Below are positions 6,305 to 11,094 of a stretch of 11,094 nucleotides of DNA, one piece after another. The stretch is taken from NCBI GenBank assembly GCA_027013765.1, contig JALWGG010000154.1:1-11094 (forward strand), written 5' to 3'. Both the position numbers and the translations under genes were made by a program. Source of the DNA: Acidilobaceae archaeon (lineage in GTDB: Archaea; Thermoproteota; Thermoprotei_A; Sulfolobales; Acidilobaceae). The notes under the pieces were generated by a model. That model was given only the letters and a program-made list of their open reading frames with translations. It did not search any database and had not been told where the DNA came from. Within the stretch, counting starts at the first letter, position 1. The number at the start of each line of letters is the position of its first letter.

Positions 6305-6701
6305 TTCCACTTCCACCCAGCCTTGGCCTGAACTTTACCGCGTAGTATATTAGCCCACTCTCCCCGTTTACCGTGACTCTTCTAAGCACCGGCTCCAGGC
6401 TCATGCCTGCCTCAACCTCTCCTGGCGACACGTCGGTTAGCTCCGCGATAACCTTTACACCTCCAATGTCTACCATGCCTAGTATTACTGGGGCCTCATA
6501 CTTCGCCTCGTCGCTTACGCTATACACTATGCTGTAGCTTACAAGCCTTGCATCCCCTTCAAGCCTCGCCTGCTCCACCTCCCTGGAGCCGCAGTAGATG
6601 CACCTCTGCGAGTAGGGGTAGAACACCCTGCCGCAGGACCTGCACCTTGACCCGACAAGCTTGTAGAGGTTATGCCTCCTCCTCCAATGCCTTGTAATCA
6701 C
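6291..6701 (-). CDS. DUF35 zinc-ribbon/OB-fold protein of the thiolase-HMG-CoA synthase complex
   Basis: The 136-aa protein begins with a basic helix (WRRRHNLYKLVGSR), followed by a zinc ribbon with Cys20, Cys23, Cys34 and Cys37 (CRSCG...CIYCG). An OB-fold follows, with the usual PVILGMVDIGGVKVIAELTDV and the end signature YYAVKFRP. In archaea this family bridges acetoacetyl-CoA thiolase and HMG-CoA synthase and supplies part of a shared CoA-binding cleft; the gene's place between thiolase and reductase, downstream of the synthase, fits that. The GTG start at 6701 follows TAGGGTGATG, which includes the stop codon of the thiolase gene; 11 nt separate the two genes. About ten Gly/Ser-rich residues beyond the usual family end overlap the reductase start. 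Four-cysteine conservation suggests zinc is bound, probably structurally. Confidence 0.9.
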   Translation of the reverse strand: MITRHWRRRHNLYKLVGSRCRSCGRVFYPYSQRCIYCGSREVEQARLEGDARLVSYSIVYSVSDEAKYEAPVILGMVDIGGVKVIAELTDVSPGEVEAGMSLEPVLRRVTVNGESGLIYYAVKFRPRLGGSGSGGD

Positions 6702-6712
6702 GGTTCATCACC

Positions 6713-7840
6713 CTACCTTGCAGTGAGTAGTGCAACATAGCTGCTAGACCCGAAGCCGTTGAGCGATATAGCCAGCCCCCTCTTGGCACCATCAACCCTG
6801 ACCCCGGGGAATTCTCCCCTCAACTGTAGTGTGAGCTCTGCAAGCTGGTATACCCCCGTAGCCCCTATCGGGTGCCCTCGTGCCTTCAGGCCGCCGCTCG
6901 GGTTGAGTACCGGGGCCCCGCCTCCGTTATACCTTCCCTCCGCTACATCCCTTGGAGCCCTCCCCTTGTCTGATAGGCCCAGCGTCTCTAGGATCATGTA
7001 GGCTGTTATCGTGAACGAGTCGTGGATCTCCATTACATCAATCTTCTCAAGGTCCTCTCTGGAGAGCCCGATCCTGGCCACAGCGTCGCGGAGGGACTCT
7101 ATGAATAATGGGTCATCCCTATGGGCTGGCGATGGGTATCCTGTAGACGATTCAACCCTTGACACCTCTACATCACCCGAGTCACCCCGTGCGAGGACTA
7201 GGGCCGCGGCTCCATCACCTATAGGGTAGCTGTCCATCAGCGTTATTGGGTCCGCTAGCGGCATTGCTGAGGCGGCCTTCTCTGGTGTGATGGCGAATCT
7301 GAGCATCGCATACGGGTTGACCTTTGCGTTTGCGTGCATCAGGGCTGGCCAGTTCGCCATAGTCAACCTGTCAACCCCATACTCATTCATGTATAGCCTC
7401 ATTAGGATCCCGGCTATGCCTGCGTGCCCTATATTGTAGAACCCGTCGCCCTCAACGTCATAGAGCCCCTCAAGGTGGCTATACGTCTCCCCGCTATTAT
7501 ACTCTGTAAGCTTGTCAACACCCACAAGGAGGACCTTGTCGGCGACGCCTGAGGCCAGCAGGCCGTAGGCAACCATGAGGCCGGCCAGCCCGCTAGCCTC
7601 TCCAGACTCTACAGCGATCCCTCTCGACCCCCGGTATCCTAGGTAGGAGGCCAGGTGGCCTGCAAGGTCGAGCTGGCCTACCTGCTTGTAGCTAAGGCTG
7701 GATGCCACTACTATGAAGTCTACACCATTGACCCCCGCATCCTCCACCGCGGACGATGCAGCTTCCAGGGCAAGCTCCCTTAGCCCCTTACCATAGTGCC
7801 TGTTGATCCTGGTCATCCCCACGCCTATTATACCGACCAT
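6713..7840 (-). CDS. Thiolase-family protein (archaeal acetoacetyl-CoA thiolase type) lacking the nucleophilic Cys
   Basis: The 375-aa protein is of the archaeal/SCP2-like thiolase group that joins two acetyl-CoA into acetoacetyl-CoA and hands it to HMG-CoA synthase. Family text includes GVGMTRINRHYGKGLRELA at the start, a DGAAALVLA segment (209-217), EIHDSFT (271-277, with His273) and GGLKARGHPIGATGVYQ (316-332, with His323). In the nucleophile loop, where relatives read a variant of AACASG, this protein has ESGEASG, putting Glu81 at the Cys position. The whole protein has no cysteine. The final CxG loop is also changed, to NGFGSSS. The nucleotides read cleanly as GGA GAG GCT AGC with no sign of frameshift. 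ATG 7840 lies 6 nt after the synthase stop, whose own codons (AGGTGA) form the ribosome-binding site. Fold and neighbours are certain; the ordinary thiolase reaction is doubtful. Confidence 0.85.
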   Translation of the reverse strand: MVGIIGVGMTRINRHYGKGLRELALEAASSAVEDAGVNGVDFIVVASSLSYKQVGQLDLAGHLASYLGYRGSRGIAVESGEASGLAGLMVAYGLLASGVADKVLLVGVDKLTEYNSGETYSHLEGLYDVEGDGFYNIGHAGIAGILMRLYMNEYGVDRLTMANWPALMHANAKVNPYAMLRFAITPEKAASAMPLADPITLMDSYPIGDGAAALVLARGDSGDVEVSRVESSTGYPSPAHRDDPLFIESLRDAVARIGLSREDLEKIDVMEIHDSFTITAYMILETLGLSDKGRAPRDVAEGRYNGGGAPVLNPSGGLKARGHPIGATGVYQLAELTLQLRGEFPGVRVDGAKRGLAISLNGFGSSSYVALLTAR

Positions 7841-7846
7841 GGCTCG

Positions 7847-8917
7847 TCACCTGGGCATTAGCTTGATCTTCCCCCTATACCTGAGGTAGAATCCGTAGTC
7901 CACCTCAACACCCCTCCCTATGTACTCCTCTACCGTAGGGGCCCTACCCTTCTTCTCCTCAACACGGTCTGTGACTACTATGCTATATGCATCGCTTCCA
8001 GCACCGCTTCCGAATGGCGCTACAAGGATCCTCTCCCCGGGCTTTGCCTTATCCAGGACCCTTGCAAGGCCTAGTAGGGCGCTTGCATTGTATGTGTTCC
8101 CGATCTCCGGGGTGACTAGCCCCGGCTCTATCTGCTCCATGCTGAAGCCAAGCCTTAGGCCGACCCTTACTGGGAACTTCCCGTTAGGCTGGTGGAATAT
8201 CGCGTAGTCGAAGTCGGAGGGCTTGAGACCCAGCTCCTCTAGAAGCCCCCTAACCGATGAGATTATATGGTGGAAGTATGCTGGCTCCCCTGTGAACCCC
8301 TCGCCATGCCGTGGATAGGGTTGGAGGCTCCTCCTCCAGAAGTCTGGTGTATCCGTTACATACGTATAGCTCCCCTCAAACACGGCAGCTGCCCCCTCAC
8401 TAGGCCCTATTATGAAAGCAGCCGCCCCACTCGCGGCTGTGAACTCCAGCACGTCTCCTGGTTGTGCTTGCGCTGTATCGCTTCCTATCACAAGTGTATA
8501 CTTGAGCATCCCCGACGATACTAGGCCTATGGAGGTCCTCATAGCCTCGCTTGCGGCCCTGCAGGCGAACTCTAGGTCGGTGGCCATTGTTATTGGTGTT
8601 ATCCCAAGAGCCTCCGCTATTATTGTAGCGCTAGGCTTAACCGCGTAGGGCTTTGATTCCGTTCCGAAGAACACTGCACCTATCTCTGCCGGGTCTATGC
8701 CCGCCCTCTTGATCGCGTTAAGTGCTGCCTCATAACCCATGGTTGTAGAGTCCTCATCTGGGCCTGCAATCGCCTTCTGCACCACGTTTAACCCTTTATA
8801 CTGGTCCTCCGCCCATCCCCATGTGGATGCTATCAGCTTTAGGGGGAGCCTGTACCTCGGTATATAGGCTCCCCAACCGTGGATGCCGGCCTTATGCTCC
8901 GGCCTACTATCAGGCAT
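7847..8917 (-). CDS. Hydroxymethylglutaryl-CoA synthase, archaeal type
   Basis: This enzyme condenses acetyl-CoA with acetoacetyl-CoA to give HMG-CoA. The 356-aa product from ATG 8917 begins, after a short leader, with KAGIHGWGAYIPRYRL. The catalytic triad is intact: Glu87 in FFGTES, the acetyl-accepting Cys119 in DLEFACRAASEAM, and His242 in FHQPNGKFP. The spacing between them closely matches bacterial HMG-CoA synthases. The C-terminal GSGAGSDAYS (303-312) is also typical. A TTG at 8929 would add four residues, but the TATA box at 8951-8958 places the transcript start near 8928, leaving room only for ATG 8917 with GGTG as its ribosome-binding site. It heads the operon and is expected to form a complex with the thiolase-like and DUF35 proteins. 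Confidence 0.95.
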   Translation of the reverse strand: MPDSRPEHKAGIHGWGAYIPRYRLPLKLIASTWGWAEDQYKGLNVVQKAIAGPDEDSTTMGYEAALNAIKRAGIDPAEIGAVFFGTESKPYAVKPSATIIAEALGITPITMATDLEFACRAASEAMRTSIGLVSSGMLKYTLVIGSDTAQAQPGDVLEFTAASGAAAFIIGPSEGAAAVFEGSYTYVTDTPDFWRRSLQPYPRHGEGFTGEPAYFHHIISSVRGLLEELGLKPSDFDYAIFHQPNGKFPVRVGLRLGFSMEQIEPGLVTPEIGNTYNASALLGLARVLDKAKPGERILVAPFGSGAGSDAYSIVVTDRVEEKKGRAPTVEEYIGRGVEVDYGFYLRYRGKIKLMPR

Positions 8918-8948
8918 GTGATGCACCAAAGACTTAGCTGGGTCAACT

Positions 8949-8960
8949 CCTTTATAAACC
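8949..8960 (-). promoter_or_regulatory. TATA box of the mevalonate operon
   Basis: The minus strand reads AGGTTTATAAAGG with the core TTTATAAA (8958-8951), a near-ideal archaeal TATA box. The predicted transcript start near 8928 leaves only about 11 nt of leader before ATG 8917. No other clear promoter lies within the four-gene cluster, so one transcript probably covers synthase through reductase. Confidence 0.75.
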
Positions 8961-9018
8961 TATGCTAATGTCTATCTGGTATTCGTCTTTAGACGAAGGA
9001 ATAGGGCCTGAATTGTAA

Positions 9019-9032
9019 TATATTGAAATATA
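9019..9032. promoter_or_regulatory. Inverted repeat in the divergent promoter region
   Basis: TATATT-GA-AATATA is a 6-2-6 inverted repeat midway between the divergent mevalonate operon and the 212-aa gene. It could bind a dimeric regulator acting on either side, but the region is AT-rich (9011-9080) and short inverted repeats arise easily there. Nothing else gene-like is visible in 8930-9108. Confidence 0.2.
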
Positions 9033-9065
9033 CTAATATTTACTAAGATTCATACATAACACCAC

Positions 9066-9076
9066 TTCTATAAATT
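9066..9076 (+). promoter_or_regulatory. TATA box upstream of the 212-aa gene
   Basis: TTCTATAAATT precedes ATG 9109 by about 33 nt. Transcription about 26 nt downstream would start near 9098, giving a leader of roughly 10 nt that would just miss most of the strong GGGGGTGA site at 9094-9101. Either the true start is a few bases earlier or this transcript is nearly leaderless. Confidence 0.5.
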
Positions 9077-9108
9077 AACACCGGAAAATATGCGGGGGTG
9101 AGCACCGG

Positions 9109-9747
9109 ATGCCCCTAACTACATTCGAGGAGGAGATATACCTCAGGGCCCTGACCGGGAGGCTAGTGGGAAAGGCGCTGGCAGACCTGGGCGTCAACAA
9201 GCTGGCAGTTGTTGCACCCAAGAACATAATATGCAGCAGCATTGCAGCAGCTACAGAGGCCACGTTCATAGAGGCTGGCAACGGCGTCACCAGCCACTTC
9301 ATGGTTGAAATAGGGGAGAACGAGGCTGAGCTGGCAAAGAGGCTGGCCAGCTTCCAGCCCCAGGTAACACTACTCCAGTATGGCGGTGAGACTCCAATAG
9401 AGGAGAACAAGAGGAGCTTCAAGAACCTACTCAAGGAGATGGCTAGGGAGAGGGTTCCCGGCGACATAGTAGTCCATGTAAGGATCTTCGCTGCCAAGGC
9501 CCTCGACGAGGCCCTCCAGGACCCAGAGGTTAGAGAGTACCTCAGGGCTAGGAATGTATACGTGTACACCGTGGGCTTCGACGAAGGAAAAGTATACATA
9601 AACAGGATAGCGATCAACGAGGATGGGAGCTACGTGCTGGACAAGATAAGGGAGTACCAGGTCACACTGGAGCACGCGGACCTACTAAATAGGAGTATAA
9701 AGAATAGGAGGCTACTATTCCAGGAGGCCCAGGCTCAAGCCCGGTAA
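9109..9747 (+). CDS. Conserved-looking crenarchaeal protein of unknown function, 212 aa
   Basis: ATG 9109 is preceded by GGGGGTGA with 7-nt spacing, a strong start. The product is soluble and looks like an alternating alpha/beta fold: a helical start (FEEEIYLRALTGRLVGKALA), a strand plus turn KLAVVAPKNIICSS with the only cysteine (Cys42), strand VTLLQYGGE (about 95-103), strand GDIVVHVRIFA, and strand VYVYTVGFDEGKVYINRIAI. A basic helical tail follows (NRSIKNRRLLFQ). No signal peptide or membrane segment is present. I recognise no family or catalytic motif. Codon use (AGG, ATA, CTA, C-ending codons) looks like that of a well-expressed gene, similar to the 3' half of the reductase gene. It is divergent from the mevalonate operon and does not obviously share its function. 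Confidence 0.8.
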   Translation: MPLTTFEEEIYLRALTGRLVGKALADLGVNKLAVVAPKNIICSSIAAATEATFIEAGNGVTSHFMVEIGENEAELAKRLASFQPQVTLLQYGGETPIEENKRSFKNLLKEMARERVPGDIVVHVRIFAAKALDEALQDPEVREYLRARNVYVYTVGFDEGKVYINRIAINEDGSYVLDKIREYQVTLEHADLLNRSIKNRRLLFQEAQAQAR

Positions 9748-9782
9748 CCTCCAATCCAAACACGCAAGGCATTCATCCTATG

Positions 9783-9790
9783 TTTTTATC
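9783..9790 (+). promoter_or_regulatory. TATA-like element before the 138-aa gene
   Basis: TTTTTATC at 9783-9790 lies in the 119-nt gap after the 212-aa gene. A start about 26 nt downstream would give a leader of roughly 50 nt to ATG 9867, containing AGGAG. This also argues that the in-frame ATG at 9780 lies upstream of the transcript and is not used. Confidence 0.35.
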
Positions 9791-9866
9791 CCTTTACACA
9801 TGCACCCTTGGCATCTCAATAACTATTATTTCCCGGGCATTCACGGCTATAGACAGGAGTATGGAG

Positions 9867-10283
9867 ATGACGGTGTTAAGGTTCACTGTAGAGGCTTCTA
9901 AGAGCAGGACTGGGCATCATGCAGAGAGGAGGCTGGTCCTAGTATTCCGTGGAAAGGGTGGGATTGAGGCTGTAGCCAGCGGCGATCCCGGGGGGTCCAA
10001 GACTTATTCTAGGGGGAGATCCTGGACTGCATCGATCGAGCTTGGCGTGGGAGATGTTGTGGTATATGTTAGGCTTAACAGGAGGGGGAAAGCGTTCATC
10101 ACTGGATGGTTCGAGGTTTATGATCATAACGGCAGGATGGTCTTCAAGGCTGTACTTAGGAGGAGGAAGGTCAGGGCTAGTATGGGTGACCCCAGCTATG
10201 CTAGATACGTTGAGGATACTATAGAGTATCTCGGGCTGGGTAGGTATGTGAGGAGGTATAACTGGGCCACTGGTAGGAGTTAG
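9867..10283 (+). CDS. Small basic protein of unknown function, about 138 aa
   Basis: The frame is open from ATG 9780, but the first 29 residues (MFLSLYTCTLG...) read like untranslated DNA. AGGAG at 9855-9859 sits 7 nt before ATG 9867, so the protein most likely begins MTVLRFTVEASKSRTGHH; ATG 9861 is the alternative. It is predicted to be rich in beta strands: RLVLVFRGKGG, SWTASIELGVGDVVVYVRLN, KAFITGWFEVYDHNGRMVFKA. A strongly basic stretch follows (LRRRKVR), then a C-terminal helix with Tyr/Arg (YARYVEDTIEYLGLGRYVRR). There is no cysteine, signal or membrane helix. A nucleic-acid or ribonucleoprotein role would fit the charge, but that is only a guess. It lies 53 nt upstream of argS on the same strand and may be cotranscribed. 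Confidence 0.65.
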   Translation: MTVLRFTVEASKSRTGHHAERRLVLVFRGKGGIEAVASGDPGGSKTYSRGRSWTASIELGVGDVVVYVRLNRRGKAFITGWFEVYDHNGRMVFKAVLRRRKVRASMGDPSYARYVEDTIEYLGLGRYVRRYNWATGRS

Positions 10284-10336
10284 ACCACATATACCTGCGC
10301 CTCCTACCCTAGAAGAGGCTGGTGGAGGGCTGAGGC

Positions 10337-11094
10337 GTGGGGGGTACATTGATCGACCCGCTAACCCTAGTGACTATTGAAGCCTCTAAGTACTTCAGCG
10401 AGGTATTCGGGATCAGCGTTGAGGAGGCATTTAGACTAGTCCAGCCGCCTCCTAGGGAGGAGTATGGAGACCTATCATTCCCACTGCTCAGGTTCCTGAA
10501 GAGGAGCCCTGCAAACCAGCAGGCCGTGGTTGAGGCCTTTAGGGGCAGGGTCTGGGAGAGGGGTGTCAGGTTCATAGAGTTGGAGGTTGTCGGAGGCTTC
10601 CTGAATATAAGGTTCGAGGAGACCGCGTTAGCCAAGTATGTTTACGGTCTCATGATGAATGGGTGGAGCCCTAAGCCTGTAAAGGTTGACAGGCCTAGGC
10701 GCGTAGTGGTGGAGCATACAAGCGCTAACCCCGTCCACCCCCTACATATGGGCCATGCCAGGAACACTAGCCTTGGAGACACCATCTCCAGGCTCCTGGC
10801 AGCCAGGGGGCACATAGTGAATAGGAGGTTCTATATAGATGACGTGGGTAGGCAGACTGCTGTTGCAGCACTGGGCTTCAGGCTATCAGGCTATAGCCCA
10901 GAGGACCTCGCCAGGGAGTGGGGCGAGAAGCCCGACCACGTAGTCGGCTGGGTATACGCTGTAACCCATACGGCCCTCGACATAGTAGCCCTGAAGAAGG
11001 AGGGCCAGGCTACTGGCGAGGTAGACCAGCTCCTCTCTGTACTGGCCAGGCTGGGGGATAAGGGGCCCAGGCACGTGTATGACTCGATCATCAG
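10337..11094 (+). CDS. argS: Arginyl-tRNA synthetase, N-terminal part (cut by window end)
   Basis: The enzyme charges tRNA-Arg with arginine. About 252 codons are present and the frame is still open at 11094. The N-terminal tRNA-binding (Add1) domain is seen as PPPREEYGDLSFPLLRF (residues 37-53). The class I catalytic domain begins with VVVEHTSANPVHPLHMGHAR (about 123-142), where HMGH (137-140) is the HIGH signature, followed by FYIDDVGRQ (165-173). The start has two candidates: GTG 10337, with GGAGGG (10324-10329) 7 nt before it, and TTG 10349, with GGGGGT 3 nt before it. The first is better spaced; an in-frame TGA at 10331 bars anything longer. There is no in-frame ATG before residue 106. 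A CATATAC element at 10290-10296 could be a weak TATA box. Confidence 0.95.
   Translation, partial: MGGTLIDPLTLVTIEASKYFSEVFGISVEEAFRLVQPPPREEYGDLSFPLLRFLKRSPANQQAVVEAFRGRVWERGVRFIELEVVGGFLNIRFEETALAKYVYGLMMNGWSPKPVKVDRPRRVVVEHTSANPVHPLHMGHARNTSLGDTISRLLAARGHIVNRRFYIDDVGRQTAVAALGFRLSGYSPEDLAREWGEKPDHVVGWVYAVTHTALDIVALKKEGQATGEVDQLLSVLARLGDKGPRHVYDSII

Noticed and set aside
6700..6715. GTGATGA resembling a C box of a C/D box sRNA
   Set aside because: It is the ribosome-binding site of the DUF35 gene, and no CUGA D box or paired C'/D' boxes occur within the next 70 nt.
10309..10635. Minus-strand frame opposite the argS start
   Set aside because: argS is unmistakable on the plus strand here; the antisense product is Ser/Thr/Leu-rich shadow text.
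1..11094. CRISPR repeats, insertion sequence ends or long direct repeats
   Set aside because: No regularly spaced repeats, transposase text or terminal inverted repeats were seen on reading either strand.
1..11094. CTAG is frequent throughout
   Set aside because: The tetramer is avoided in many prokaryotes, but here frequent CTA Leu codons and GCTAGG/CCTAGG contexts explain it; it was not counted against a background model.

Overview
The window looks like chromosomal DNA of a hyperthermophilic crenarchaeon, most likely of the Desulfurococcales type. This is inferred from archaeal TATA boxes (TTTATAAA class) upstream of genes, GGTGA/GGAGG ribosome-binding sites, frequent GTG/TTG starts, Arg codons that are mostly AGG/AGA and Ile codons that are mostly ATA, a mevalonate pathway cluster of archaeal type, and an arginyl-tRNA synthetase of archaeal sequence. 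No species can be named from the sequence alone.

Positions 1-950 are a visibly AT-richer patch. They hold a sequence like the 3' end of a tRNA (185-213, with encoded CCA), a small acidic antitoxin-like gene overlapping a PemK/MazF-type toxin gene that seems to lack its C-terminus, and an opposite-strand stretch that looks like a decayed gene with one in-frame stop. This reads as the worn remains of an integration site. Next, on the minus strand, come a 334-aa two-helix membrane protein (4700-3696) and an 869-aa secreted, membrane-anchored surface protein (3567-958). The latter has a signal peptide, an EF-hand-like calcium loop, a Thr/Glu-rich stalk and a C-terminal membrane anchor; it has its own TATA box.

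Positions 4701-5044 hold no large gene, but there is a plus-strand 29-codon reading frame for a single-helix microprotein (4944-5033). The core of the window is a minus-strand mevalonate operon transcribed from 8917 down to 5045: HMG-CoA synthase, thiolase-like protein, DUF35 zinc-ribbon/OB protein, HMG-CoA reductase. Genes are 6 or 11 nt apart or overlap, behind one strong TATA box at 8951-8958. The first three match the known archaeal thiolase/DUF35/HMG-CoA synthase complex that passes acetoacetyl-CoA directly to the synthase; the reductase then makes mevalonate for isoprenoid ether lipids. The most striking point is that the thiolase-like protein has Glu where the nucleophilic Cys belongs and contains no cysteine at all, while the synthase and reductase keep their full catalytic sets.

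On the plus strand from 9109 follow two uncharacterised proteins (212 and about 138 aa) and the 5' part of argS, cut by the window end. A 191-nt divergent promoter region (8918-9108) separates the two transcription units.
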